DNA of 64,000 bases, from positions 1,922,001 through 1,986,000 of the forward strand of contig JAJKFH010002273.1 of NCBI GenBank assembly GCA_023333565.1. Reading direction: 5' to 3'. This document shows positions 1-49,086 of the stretch, one piece after another (position 1 is the first letter of the stretch; every line of letters starts with the position of its first letter). A program made the translations under genes and the position numbers. The notes under the pieces are model-generated. The model was not told the origin of the DNA. It worked only from the letters and a program-made list of their open reading frames with translations, and searched no databases. The stretch is from Puffinus mauretanicus (lineage: Eukaryota; Chordata; Aves; Procellariiformes; Procellariidae).

Positions 1-1108
1 TTCCAGTCAAAGTCAAGTTTCTTCTATATGGCTTACATCTCGAAAATTTTAAATTAGTGAGGCTTATGAATGTAAAATAATGGGGTAGCCTCGATGTTCA
101 AAGCCAAAGACTTCATAACCATTTTTTTTTTTTTCCTTTTCTCTAATGAAAGTTATAATGATAAGCAAATGCTAAATGAAGGTGAATTCTATAATGGAAC
201 TTAAGCACTTTGGGGTTTTGGTAAGTGGAAAAAGAAACAAATGAGACTCTGTCAGGGTAAGATTTTTGCCTCCTTCTGGGTTCCTGGCCTGTGTTAAGGA
301 CTGTCACTATGTTAAAAAGCATCAAGCAATCACACACCTCAGAGGGTGTTCAAATGTGCAAGTCTGGTAGAATCCATATATTTCCTTGTGGTTGGGGTTT
401 GCTTTCATAGTCTGTACTGCTTGCTTCTAATTAAATGGCATGGCCAAATCTACATATACTGTAGTAAAAATCCCATAATTTGGTTGTTACATGGAAAAGA
501 CCTGGAGACAGGAGTCTTGTGGAGATCCATGCCACTAGAAGCAGCACAAAGAAATACCTAGACAGTGCTGCAGTCCTTTTCGGCAACTGCAGGAGGCTGC
601 TGAAAATTAGTACTTAAATTTAAGAGGAGTACCCTTTAGCAGCACAAATCAACCTAAAATCATCAAGGCAGAAGAATGGCTGCAGTTTACCTAACTCTAT
701 CCTGTGATACAAGTTCTCCTACAGCCCCCGCAAGGAATCGCATTCTCAGTTCTTGGATGTGCTCCCAGCATGGGGGTGGAGCAGACACTGGAGTTTTCTG
801 GTAGCTCTTCTGAAGAAAGAAAATTAATTTATTGATGTCATAAATTGGCACTTTTCACCAGCAATAAATTACATGGTTACAGAGAAAGGGAAGGGAGGCC
901 AGGGAGGGGGAGGAAAGAGGTCTAAGGATGCTACTTTTAGAAGTTTTGAAAGAGTCCTCACTCCCTTTACCTACGTGCTCTAGGAACTGCGTGTTTGCCA
1001 CTGACAACTTCAAGTTTCTACATTTCTTCACTGATCCCAACTATTCCTTCAGGAAATCTTTTCCTGATTTCTGAATTAGTACAATCCTTACTTTTTTTTT
1101 TAACTAAT

Positions 1109-1703
1109 TGTCATGGTTTAACCCCAGCCAGCAACTAAGCCCCACACAGCCGCTCCCTCATTCCCCCCCAGTGGGATGGGGGAGAGAATCGGAAGGGTAA
1201 AAGCGAGAAAACTCGTGGGTTGAGATAAAGACAGTTTAATAGGGAAAGCAAAAGCTGTGCGTGCAGGCAAAGCAAAACAAGGAATTCATTCACTGCTTCC
1301 CATCGGCAGGCAGGTGTTCAGCCATCTCCAGGAAAGCAGGGCTCCATCACACGTAACGGTGACTTGGGAAGACAAACGCCATCACTCTGAATGTTCCCCC
1401 CTTCCTCCTTCTTCCCCCAGCTTTATATGCTGAGCATGACGTCATATGGTATGGGATATCCCTTTGGTCAGTTGGGGTCAGCTGTCCCAGCTGTGTCCCC
1501 TCCCAACTTCTTGTGCACCCCCAGCCTCCTCGCTGGTGGGGTGGGGTGGGAAGCAGAAAAGGCCTTGACTCTGTGCAAGCACTGCTCAGCAATAACGAAA
1601 ACATCCCTGTGTTATCAACACTGCTTCCAGCACAAATCCAAAACACAGCCCCATCCTAGCTACTATAAAGAAAATTAACTCTACCCCAGACAAAACCAGC
1701 ACA
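1109..1703 (-). mobile_element. Solo LTR 1 of an avian endogenous retrovirus (ERVL-like), antisense to ROBO1
   Basis: This 595-bp element is bounded by TG and CA and flanked by a perfect 5-bp target duplication, CTAAT (1104-1108 and 1704-1708). Read on the minus strand it has the order of an LTR: a CRE-type TGACGTCA (1444-1437), then a TATA box CATATAAAG (1429-1421), then an ATTAAA poly(A) signal (1240-1235) before the GGGTTAAACC-type end. I recognise it as an LTR family common in neoavian birds. The 5-bp duplication fits a class III (ERVL-like) element, but the family name is not certain. No internal gag or pol sequence is present, so it is a solo LTR left by recombination. It is the fuller of the two copies. 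Confidence 0.88.
1421..1444 (-). promoter_or_regulatory. CRE and TATA core promoter inside LTR 1
   Basis: On the minus strand TGACGTCA (1444-1437) is followed after about 7 bases by CATATAAAG (1429-1421). Both are intact matches to CREB/ATF and TATA consensus sites, in the order expected for the U3 end of an LTR. Any transcript would run leftwards, antisense to ROBO1. Activity is unknown. Confidence 0.55.
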
Positions 1704-4700
1704 CTAATTAAGAATTCCGTGTGTGGAAACAGTATATATTATGTGATTTAGATATTCACTTTTTTTTTTAAGAACTTTTCATTAAAATCAAATGTCTATT
1801 TCCTTATAATGTGGTTTTCTTACAAAAATGTGAGACTAGGTTGTGGCTGGCTCTGGAGCATCCAAAGAAGAGGTTTATTTCCCCAGTGTAGCCTACCCTC
1901 TTGCACAGCCACCTCGTATTTGAGTCTGCTTGTTGTGCAGGGTGCTCCCAGGTTTGTGACTGTAAGAAACGCCTGGGCAGAGTTTCAGCCGGGTGTGTGA
2001 CAGGAGGAAGGTTCACCTTTTGGAGGCCGCCTTCTAGAGCCAGAGGGGAGGACAGGAGACATTTGATTCTCTGAGATCCAAGGTGTGCAATTGCAGTCCC
2101 ATGCATCAGCTGAGCTGTGATAACTGCCCTTGTACATGCACTTAACCTGTTACAAAGACAGGTACAAATTGTAAGCTCAAAGCTCTTTCATTTTCCATGT
2201 CTTGGCTGACATGAAGCAGCTCACTGAGCTGCGGTACCCCAGACTTCCCGTGCCACCAGGGACAAGCCAACAATGTATGATTGTTATTCAAAAATCACCT
2301 TTCAGTGTTTAAAATCCTGAGATCAACTGAAAAATCACGTGTCTTCTTAAAACGCTCCCCTTTGGGGCTTCTGAATTTTCTTCTTGGCTTTTGAATGACC
2401 TTCTAAAGCTTTCTGTGGAATTGCAAGGGCTGGAAAACCATTTGTTTGTTTGTTTTAAAAGAAAAGTTGATATTTTACATAAAGAAAGACTTTAAAAGCT
2501 TTGGTGTTAAGGAAAAAAATTTCATATTTCATGAGAGCTAGCCACAGCTCACTATATTGTGCTTATAATACTATGCTGTGGAGAAAAAATCACAGAATTT
2601 TGATAGAACTTTTTTCCTTGTCACAATATGTAACTTCAGGACATTGGTTACAAAAATGATCCATACAGAAAGGTGAGAATTATCACAACAAATTATTTTT
2701 TGCTGATCTCTAGCCTAACTTTTGTACAGTGATGGAATACTACCTGTGATAGCTTGGCAGTATTACTTATGCTTGTTGGCAAATAAGTAGGGAAATAGGA
2801 ACATATTGCAACATATTTTGTTCAGGGTATCAGCTCTGAGAAGCCCCACAACTGCAGTTAATGTTACTCTTAAACACATAGTTTGTATGAATATATGGTA
2901 TGTAGTTAGTTATTAAGAGATGTCTGCACAATTATTATAAATGTTGAGTGCATTATTGAACCAGTGGCTGCCTCAAGTGTACAAAACACAAGAAAGTCTC
3001 ATTGAATCTTTATTATTGTAATTGCTTCATTTAGGAGATGTGATTTGTGAACTAGCTAGCATGCCTTCAGGGATATTATTCTGTCAGCCCTTCAAGTACT
3101 TCTAGTGTGATGATTGTAAGGGTTTTTTTGTTGATATTTTTGTCTTGCAGACTGCAAATGACTCGAAGAAAGTAATCCTTTTTTTTCCCTCACAGCAACC
3201 CTTCCAAACTGTATGTTATAAGATTGAAGTGCAAAACTCATATTTTTCCAGTTTTGGAAATGTATATAACTAGAAAGGTGACATAACAGTATATTCTTAA
3301 CCTGGTAATATTTTACCAAATCATTTTTATATGGAATGAGGCACATATGTTTGAGGAAACACTCAGACATTATGTTGCAGATTCCAGGTGTTTTGCAAGT
3401 TTTGAATTGCTAGAATTAGCAACGTCAACAAAACTTAGATCTTCCTACTTACTGTTTGGACATTTTGTATACTAAATGAGACAGGCATATGGAAAAGTAC
3501 CATTCCCATAGGTTGTACATGTACAGGGCAAAATTAAGATTGCTTGCACACCTGTGAACCTGGAATTTCCTGTCTTTTTTAAATCTTTGGTATTCCAGTC
3601 TTAATTGTATATTAATCTTTTATTTAACATTTAACAACTTAAATGTTAGTTTTTACATTATTATTATTTATATGAATATTTAACATTAGAGAATTAGAGG
3701 TCCCAGTTCGTCTCGATGTAAATTCTAATTAGTTTTCATTGAAGTTTGGAACTTGGAGCTTCAAGACAGTCAAATCGGGTAGTTTGTGAGCAATAGCCAT
3801 AGCAACATTATCTGTGATTAAAAAGAAGGCTCTTATCTTGGGGTAGAAGAAGAAGGGATGAGTCACTGTGATAATATGTTGGTTTCGGGGAGTTGTGGGA
3901 TCAGCCTGCTCCAACAACTCTGAGGCATTTTCAAGTACATTAAATGCTGCGGCTGCTGCTCTGGCAGCAAGATGCGCTTTGCCGTAGAATGTTTATGTTC
4001 ACTTATTATTTTGGCACGTCTCCCCGAGGACTGCAAGCAGGAACAGGAATGTTGATTATGAACCGTTTATATCTCAGTCAAAGCTTCCAGAAATTTCCTG
4101 AGATGAAGAAAAAGTACTTTTTTTAGTTCAAGAGCTCTTTCCTGACCGATCATTCAGGATCTCACAGGACTATTATGGAGAGGGAAGATGTCCTTCTCAA
4201 AGAAAGGCTTCCAAGATAATATTCTCGGAAATTTTTAGTAATGAGGGGTTCACTAGATTTCATTCCCTTTGCTTTATATTTAGCTTACTTTCTATTTTTG
4301 TATTGTAAGAGGAGCAGGACATGGCTCAAATGTGGCCTCTTAAAGCCCTTCTATCTTCTTTTCTATGATGCTGTTTATATGACTGTACATGAACACAGAC
4401 GCATTTTTCTCTTCATGATGTGTGTAAATATATACCAGCTAATTTAATGTAATGGCTCTAGCAGTCCACCCATGTACAACATGCCATAAGTCTAGTTTCT
4501 TAAAAGCAAATATATTATTATGCTGTTCTTATGCTTGCAATGGCTAGCAAAATAATACCATGAAATGAATCTTAATTAAAAATCATAACAATAAATGTTC
4601 AAAGAGATTCTTCAGTATTTTGTAATCTTCAGACATGCATTGACTGAGCAGTGCAAAATGTTTGTATATATAAAACTACTGTCCTTCTGTATGGCTGAAT

Positions 4701-6793
4701 TGTTGACATGTTTAAAAAACATTCTTATTTGGCTTTTGAGTTTGTGATTTTTTTTTCCTCTGGATTTATTGTTTTAAATGTATATATTTAAAGGATTAAA
4801 GAAAAAATATTTATCAGTCTTCTAAATTTATTCGGGACCATAGGTTCTCCAGAAATGTTTTGTTGTATTCCGTTAAAATGTACAAGGTAGTGTAGCTGTT
4901 TAAAAATAAAGAAATAGTAGGCTTACTTATTTTGAAAAGAGACTGATGATGCAAGTTTTCATATCTTAATATGGCCTCAGCTGCAAAGAGACAAAAGATG
5001 AGATAGAGAGTGACAGATTTAATTCATTGGTCACAGTATACTTTATACATTTAAGCCCATCTGGCCACTTGTGTGGAACTTCACTTGGCTGTCTCCCTAA
5101 AATCTGAAGCAACCCATCTTAACCTTGCACAAATAGGCATGAAATCTATAAACCCAGCAGGCACAAAGGGTGTATTAGTAAGAAAGGAATGAGTCTGCCT
5201 GGTGAACTTTCAGACTAGGCAGTGCACTTAGAATCACAGAAGATAAAGGGACCTGCAATATGAAATAAAATTTCCAATAAGGTAGCTGTCAAAGGCGGTA
5301 GTGATTCCTCGTCAAAATAGGTATTTGACCTCGATGTCGCAAAAACTGAAATCTGGAATTCTTCACTGGAAGAAGCTGTTATTAATTTAACCATTTCCCA
5401 TTCAAAAACCTGTCATTTTCCAGAAGAGATTTGTTATTTTATGATTTGTTGTGATTACATCCCCTGTTTGTATTGCAGTTTCCTATATTTTATTTCGGGT
5501 TATTTTGGAATAATGCAAGATATGTAATCATAAAAAAAAAAAACTATTCACTGCTGAGTTTGTAGGGAAAAGGTGTTTTTTTTTAAGTAAATAGGTTTTA
5601 ATTTCTTATGTAATTTATATTAATAGAATTAATAACAGCACACTAATCTCTCATTCTGAATCTGATGTCACTACCCATAGTAAAAAGCAACTAACTGGTC
5701 GATTTACACAAGAGTAAAAATGGGTATTTCAAAGGCTAAGCTGTGGAATGTGTAAAGCAATATCCGCTCTGAGTAAAGGTTTCAAATTCTTGCCCTCACC
5801 CTGTGCAGTAATGAAATTTCCAGTAAGCGCTCACTGTAGTGGTGAAAAATCAGGAAGGCAGTACTTTGTCTTTGAGTTGCTTTATTTCAGTTAGAAAGCA
5901 TTGGTCGCTAACTGAATTTTCCTACTGCTGTTCCTAGAAGGTTCTTGCAAAAGTTCAGTACAGAAAGAGCAGAAAAGACTGCTTCTTACAGGTGCTTTCT
6001 CTAAAAATTAAAAGTGTGTGGAAGAATACACATTCTTTATTTTCATGTGGGATATTTAAGGATAAACTGTTTTTGAAAAGGGCTGCTGCTTCAGTAATAA
6101 TGAGACTGCTTGACTATTTTTACCAATTCATAACTCATTTTTTAGTTATCCTTTAGCTTTTTTATCCACATCAAGAGGGCAGGATTGGTTATTTTGTACT
6201 TTTACTTCTTTATGTCCTTTTAAATATTCAGTCTTTTTTAATTAAGGTCAAAGTGAGAGACTGCAAAGAGTACGTTAATACAAGATTTAAGTCATCTGTC
6301 AGGAACGGCTAAATTAAAATGTATCCCTCAATACCTGCATGAATTGAATCTGTAATTTTTCTGTGATTTTCAGTTATGAGAGTGGATGTTTGGTTAGCTG
6401 ACTTCTACCCATTTCCAGAGCTCAAAGAATAGACTACGCATGTTTCATACTTAAGCTTTCTTTTACTTGCTGTGTTCTTTGCTGAATAATTTTCTGAAGC
6501 TGGTGTTGCTTTGCTAAAATAAAAATAAAAAAAAATAGCAGTCCCCAAGTTTGAAATTTATGAGCCTAACTTTCTATTTGTATGCCTAGTGGCCTGATTT
6601 TAGCAGGTTTCGCAAACAAACAAAAGTCAGTGAAGTTGGAGGTACCTGTCTTGAATGGAAAACAAACCATTTCTATCTAGACCTGTAAAAAGAGATTTTG
6701 AAGAGTAGTCTTAAGGATTTTACCTTGAAAAACTGGACTACGGTTATGTCAGTTCTTTTCATGCTGCCTTTTACAGTTGCTCATTGAAATTAA

Positions 6794-43457
<36,664 letters not shown>

Positions 43458-44088
43458 AGACAACGACATGTACTGTAACAGGCTTTTAAAATCTAATTAG
43501 AAAAAAAAAAAAATCACTTAAGATGCCTCAAGTCTGATGATGTTTGACGCCAGAAATAATGTTCAGTGCAATCAGAGTGTACAATTTTTCATTTTTCTTC
43601 ATGCCATCAGAATGCTAGTTTTTATTTTAGTCTTTCTTTGTAAACCCTCCTTATTAGGAACGGCCCTTGCCTATTCCGTAACGCTAAGTGCATCACCTTC
43701 GCTGCCCAAGAAGGCAGGTAAGCTGCTCTTCGTGGTACTTGGGCCAGCTGCTGCTTCAGGATTAGAACAGAAGGGGATTCCAGAGCCTGGGATCCCACGG
43801 TTTCTCCCCAGCGAGGCGGTGCTTAGTACACTGCCGGAACGCCAGTGAGCCAGTCGATAACATTGCAAGTAATACAGCATTGATTAAAAAGATCCCCAAC
43901 ATGAACATCACGGAGAACACTCTTTTATTCTAGGGGTTTCACTGTACTCTGCAGTTAGGGCAAATGGTATCTTGCAATTTCAATACAGACTGTGTGTCTT
44001 GTTTTCTGCCAGTCTCTTGCTAACCTTTTGCAGATGATACAGTTTTACAAATGCAAGTAAAACTAATTTGGGATGAGGTGGCTCTTAT

Positions 44089-44096
44089 TGTAAATA
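44089..44096 (+). promoter_or_regulatory. Pumilio response element in 3' UTR
   Basis: TGTAAATA matches the UGUANAUA consensus bound by Pumilio proteins in mRNA 3' UTRs. It lies about 630 bases after the stop codon in an AU-rich setting. One 8-base match can occur by chance, so the function is a suggestion. Confidence 0.45.
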
Positions 44097-44484
44097 TGTA
44101 CTCATTTTAAATCCCCTGTGGTACTTTGATTTGTCTTTCCATTTTCATCATTAAGTACATTCTTATTAAAAATGTCCTTTGGATTAGGCAGGAGGCAAGC
44201 CAATGTGATTGCTATTTGCCTAATCATGGCATGAGCAAGTTCATCTGAAACTTTTTCTAATTTTCAGCTTCAACAATGCTTATGAAAATAAGCCAGAAAA
44301 TCAGTGGACATTTTTAATAATGATTGGGTGATATCATTAACTGTTACTGGCCCAAATCTCAGACCTCTACTTGTATCAATTCACCTTAAAGAAGAAGTGC
44401 CACTTAAAGAAGTTTTGTTTGATCTTGGCGATTAATTTTTTTGTAATGCACTGCTTATCTTTTTTTTTTTTTTTTTGGTTTTAA

Positions 44485-44492
44485 AAGCACAA
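44485..44492 (+). promoter_or_regulatory. miR-218 8-mer seed site in ROBO1 3' UTR
   Basis: AAGCACAA is the full 8-mer complement to the miR-218-5p seed (seed match plus the position-1 adenine). ROBO1 is a well-known miR-218 target, and miR-218 is processed from introns of the SLIT2 and SLIT3 genes that encode the ROBO1 ligands. The site lies just after a 17-base T-run and about 650 bases before the preferred poly(A) signal. Confidence 0.8.
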
Positions 44493-44846
44493 TCACTAAA
44501 CTTTGTTTGTAAACCATTGTAACTATTAACCTTTTTTTTTGTCTTATTGAAAATGTTAAGCATTTGTTTGGGATATTTTTCATCTTTTCGTTAATGCTCT
44601 ATGTTTGTATTTGGAATATTTGAGATGACAGACAGTAAAGTAACAAACGTAAATGTGGGCCATAATCAAAACACTTCTCACTTTTCCTGGACTTACAGAA
44701 AATTATCAATTTTGCTGTGGCCTCTCTCAACATTGGATTATCATTAAAGCTGAAATAGAGGCATTAGTTGCATTGAATTTGCCAAATGATGTCCTCTGTC
44801 TGTAGATTTTATGATCTTTTTTGTAATTATAAAATTTCTTTGTCAT

Positions 44847-44854
44847 TGGTGCTA
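44847..44854 (+). promoter_or_regulatory. miR-29 8-mer seed match in ROBO1 3' UTR
   Basis: TGGTGCTA is an 8-mer match to the miR-29 family seed. It lies in the same UTR about 355 bases after the miR-218 match. I have no firm memory of it as a validated site, so confidence is moderate to low. Confidence 0.4.
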
Positions 44855-45136
44855 ATGGAAAAATGTGTGTTTGTTTATTGACAGCTATCAGGACTAGCCC
44901 CAATGGAAAAAAAAAAAAGAAGAAAAAAAAAAGTGTTTTGGTGTTTACCGAGGACTGAAATTTTTCATTTAGCTAATTTTTAAAGAAAGGTTCCATAGAA
45001 AGGGTGTGCAGTACTAAAGGAACAATCCATGTGATTAATGTTTTCATTATGTTCATGTAAGAAACCTCATATTTTAGCCATAATTTTGCATACTGAGGAT
45101 CCAATAATCAGAAAAGTAATTTTTGTCACATTATTT

Positions 45137-45142
45137 ATTAAA
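45137..45142 (+). terminator. Distal poly(A) signal ATTAAA for ROBO1
   Basis: ATTAAA is the commonest variant of the poly(A) hexamer. It is followed by an A-containing cleavage region (TTCTCAAATACA) and then a GU/U-rich element (TCTTTCTTGTGTATTTTCTTGTG) at about 45163-45184. This spacing fits vertebrate cleavage sites. Confidence 0.6.
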
Positions 45143-45710
45143 AATGTTCTCAAATACATTATCTTTCTTGTGTATTTTCTTGTGTTCCCTGGAACGTAAT
45201 TTTAGGGCCAACTCTCTATTGATAAGAGTGAGAATCTTTTCCACTGAAATCATGCATGAGCAAAGTGGGAGACCTGGATGCAGCCTACGATTTTACATAA
45301 TTACAATTGATTGCCTTAAAGATCTGATTTCTGGGTGCTTCATGAACTGTGATAACGAAAACATCTCTTAGCCTGCCAATTTCCAGAGAGAGCTGATGAA
45401 GAAAATCTGTACCAACAAAAGCATTCACCTCAGGGGTGAGATGCATTTGTTGCAAAGGAAATAAGATCCAAATGTGTGAAGGGAATGAATGTTATGAGTC
45501 ATATCTTTGTTGGGGCCTGCACAAATACAAGTTGTCTTACGTGCCTGCTGTCCTCCTGCACGTTAGCCGTTCTGTGGTCGGCAAAGTCCTGCTGCGGATC
45601 ACAATCAAGTAGGCGATGGTTCCTTTTCCGCTCTTGCATTTTCATAACCCTGTACTCTGGCTGATCACCCCGTCCTCACCCTTCCTTATCCTACAACCAT
45701 CATCCCAGTT

Positions 45711-45728
45711 AAAAAAAAAAAAAAAAAA
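45711..45728. repeat. A18 homopolymer run
   Basis: Eighteen adenines are followed by GAGAAAAAAG. It may be a decayed poly(A) tail or a simple slippage run; the sequence to its left is not a recognisable retrocopy. Confidence 0.8.
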
Positions 45729-45971
45729 GAGAAAAAAGATAGGCAGTACGTTCCATAAAAAAAAAACCCGCTATATCTTGTATTCAGCAAAACCTTTTTG
45801 CTCCCTACTTGTCTTTTTGACTGCCATACTTCTCATTTCCCAAGAGCTTTAAACAGTCCGGAGCCAGATCCTAAGGTGCTGCAGTGTACTACAGCACCAA
45901 GTGTCTTGCCACAGAAGAGTGCTGGAGCCTTGAAAACTTAATCGGGCGTAAGCCTCAAGTATAATTTTTTT

Positions 45972-46397
45972 TCATATTTGTAGCGTTGAAGCAGATATTA
46001 AGGTAGTAGAATAAGTTAAATACGTTACTTCTCTATGTTGCGTAGGGGAGTTTTTTTGGGTGTCTTCAGCCCTCATGCCTGAGTTCAGGCCGGCATGTGT
46101 TAGAGCCGCCAACATAATCCAGACAGGAGCCTGTAGACCAGACTGTGCCACAGGAGACATCCATCTGGCCTGCACCTTTCCTTTGGAGGAGGCAGGAGAG
46201 GTTGATTTGACGGGCACAGACTGCTTCAGCAGCTGATTGTCTTTCCTGGCACTGGGAATGGCCTCATGGTTTGGGACCAAGCCATTGCCATAGCAGTGCG
46301 TGGGGAACGAGGTGGAGCTGGAGGCAGGGTCCCCTGAGCATGTCAGCCACTTGGCACAAAAGCTTAAGCCGCTGCCAAAGGTGTAGTGGTGCATCAC
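45972..46397 (-). other. 141-codon minus-strand ORF in a GC-richer patch (unassigned)
   Basis: This is a long open frame for such AT-rich surroundings. Its first codon is GTG, and the first ATG is at 46394. The translation is rich in Ser, Ala and Pro, with no domain, signal peptide or membrane span that I recognise, and no splice sites could be tied to it. It could be a piece of an old repeat, a lncRNA exon or chance. I do not propose a protein. Confidence 0.2.
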
Positions 46398-48655
46398 AAA
46401 ACTGGGATCTAGTTGCAGCTGTAGTGCGTAGACGTCTGTAAGGTGTATCTGTCCAGAAACACTGGTGCTGCATGCCTGAAATAACAGGTACTCGCTTCAT
46501 TCTTTACTGGCACGGTGACGTACTGGAAACGCATTGGATCCCCAGCTGATGTCCATGTCCATCTGCGTAGCTTCACTAGAAGTCAGACTCCAGCTGAAGT
46601 GGTGACCTCAACCAGTGGTAAGTGGGAAATCTTGCCCAATGGGGTTTTTTATAAAGAGTTATTATAAATTCGTTTGATGGTTGATGGTGTTCCCTAAGAA
46701 GTTATTTGGATCGTTTTGTGATTGCATTCAGTTGTGATTAGCAGTATCTTGAGACAGTGCATCGCAGAGTTGTCACAGTGTTCTTGCACCCACACTGGGT
46801 CCTCAGTGCATTGCGGTCTTACCAAAAGCACTGTGATGAAGACAAAATACACAACAGCTTGGTCTTAAAATTATAACTCCTGTTAATCAGTATTGATACA
46901 CACTTGACTTGGTCTTTGGCATTCAGGTACAGTGAAACTAGGTTATTTACGCATTGCTACTTTACCTAAAGAATTATGCAGTGATTGGAAAGCCAACGCA
47001 ACAGTAGAAAGTAGTGTTCAGAGGTTTTGGTTGCGCTGTGTACCTGAAGAAGACAAGTATTGTACTAGAAAATCCATAGCATTTGTGTGCTGAATTAATA
47101 TGATGGATGTAGAAGTTTGATTTTTCTTGTAGTGTGTTCTGTGAAATCCTGTATGAGTTACTGTTAAATGTGACTTTACTCAAAATAATATTTGTTGGGA
47201 AGCTGTGAAAGATGTCTAAAAAAATCAGAATTATAAAACTGTAGAAAATGCCTTGCACATGTTTTAGCATTATATATTTATTTTCCAAAAAGTACTTATT
47301 TTGAAGCATAAATGACAAAGTGGTTTTATTTTACGGTAATGCAAATATACCCTAGATCTGTATTTGCAAAAATTTTATAGGAGTAGGTTAGCTGTAACTG
47401 ACCATGAAACCTAAGCAATGTAATTTGCTTCAACTCCTGCAAATATATTTGAACTGTCTCCCACCTTATTTCCTATATTCCAGAACCAGCTATTTGTTAA
47501 AATACCAACCTAGTTAATTTATTGCTTTAGTTAGCGTGTAAATTTTACATCATGTCTTGCTTTTAACATTTTCTACTTTAGTTTTCCATAATCTATTATC
47601 TTCCTTGAATAAACTTAAGGAAGAAAGAACTTCCGTGGGAAAAATGTAGGATCTACCTAACATAACATCTATTCTGCAATATGCTTTTTCAAAAGCTAAT
47701 CTCCAACCTCTGTGTTCACAGCTCCTAAAAGATTCTTCTACTGTCAGCAACAGAACCATCTATTAAAAATTAAAAATACTGTATTCCTTAAGTGAAGCTT
47801 TCAAATTAATTATCTACTTACAAGTGGAGAAAATGTTTTTATACATTGTTTTTGCTTATGTTACAGATTAAAATTCTTTGCAAATGAAAGTCCTACTGCT
47901 TATGTGTAAGAGAAGCATTATAATATGTTTAGTGTGTACACAGGAAGATACTGGTATCTGCAAATGCAGATTTACATGTGTATACAGTTTTGTATTTGCT
48001 GAGATGAAGGTTGGGAATTGAGAGTCTGGTCCAAACACTCAGCTGAAAGGCGAACATGTTTATGGATGGTTGAGGTTTACCCACGCATGAATAACTCCCA
48101 GTGTTGCCCTGGACGTCATCCTCCCTGGACATGTCCTTCAACATCTTCATTTTGTTTTGAGCTAACTGAAAATTTCACAATTCAAATCACAAGATGAATC
48201 TTTAAAATCGACACCAACTGTGGATCTCAGTGTGAACTGTTTACTCAGGTTTGATTTTCTTTACTTTTTTTTCATTGTATATGATGACTTTTCTGTTGCC
48301 TATGAATACCTTCTTCACAAAAGCCAGTGCACTATTGTGCTGTCTATGACAGTGAAACATTTGAAGATTAGGAACATTATTTCTTAAGCTATTTCTTTCT
48401 TTTTATCAAGCCACTGAATTGCAAATCACAGAAACAGTCAAAGATTTGAGACGACACCATGAGAATGAGGATCCCTTTACGTTTTATGTCCATATTGAGG
48501 ATGGGACAACATTCCATCCTATTCAGAAAGAGGAAAAGGAATTGGTGAAACTGGAATCCAGTCTCTGTGAAAGCCATAAAGCAGGAAGGCAGGCTGGAGA
48601 CGGGGAATCAAGGGATATAAAGAGAAAAAAAACTCAAGGAGCTGAGGAACCCAAG

Positions 48656-48705
48656 TCTTATTGAAGCTAATGGCAAAAATCCTATTGAATTGAACTGTCC
48701 TGGAA
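48656..48705. repeat. Old near-palindromic repeat core, copy D
   Basis: TATTGAAGCTAATGGCAAA followed by AATCCTATTGAATTGAACT resembles the ATTGAAGTCAATGGCAAAACTCCCATTGA-type core seen in the loop of the copy at 32352-32424. It overlaps the stop codon of the candidate terminal exon. Only the core is recognisable. Confidence 0.5.
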
Positions 48706-49080
48706 GTGAATTACCTCCTTACGGACTGGCAAGCAATAGCCATCTCAGTGCAATGAACACTGCAAGAAGAGTGAAATCCTTGCTGCATGCTTGTTTTGTT
48801 CTCTGTCCTTGCTAAATATAAACCAAGTGGGTTAATTTTAAGCTGCCAGAAGAGGAAAGTGGGGTTTAATTCACCGTGGCATTCAGCTTTCTTGTTGCGT
48901 GAGATGATGAGGATGGGACCTACTCGGCTCTAGTCTCTGTATATGGCATAAAGTGGAGCCAATTGCTTTTCAGATTTTTTTGGAGCTTGACAGTCAAAGC
49001 CATGATGATAAAAATTGTGTTTATTGAATTTTTTTTCAGGCATAAGATATTTTTAGCAAGAGTAATACCAGGAAATGTAG

Positions 49081-49086
49081 AATAAA
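49081..49086 (+). terminator. AATAAA poly(A) signal
   Basis: A canonical hexamer followed within 30-60 bases by GT-rich sequence (TATTCTGTGGC, GTGTTCAAGC). It would serve the candidate exon starting at 48411. AATAAA occurs often by chance in AT-rich DNA. Confidence 0.35.

Larger units (their letters stand above)
43458..45165 (+). other. ROBO1: ROBO1 3' untranslated region (end inferred)
   Basis: This AT-rich, stop-rich sequence follows the TGA. It contains several T- and A-runs, a Pumilio-type site (44089), a miR-218 8-mer match (44485) and a miR-29 8-mer match (44847). Candidate poly(A) signals are ATTAAA at 44165-44170, 44743-44748 and 45137-45142. I prefer the last because a GU-rich stretch follows about 25-45 bases downstream. 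The end is an inference; a shorter form could use the earlier signals. Confidence 0.7.
45166..48410. other. Region downstream of ROBO1, no recognised gene
   Basis: Contents are an A18 run (45711-45728), a small hairpin with GGTGCTG/CAGCACC arms at about 45876-45898 and a GC-richer patch (about 46000-46620) with a 141-codon minus-strand ORF. No conserved exon was identified. Confidence 0.7.

Noticed and set aside
1347..1646. Minus-strand ORF repeated at 25236-25568 as a conserved protein
   Set aside because: Both lie inside copies of the same LTR, so their similarity comes from the repeat.
5229..5260. GAATCACAGAAGATAAAGGG as the end of a CR1 element
   Set aside because: It shares only a few words with the CR1 tail, and the flanking sequence does not continue the match.
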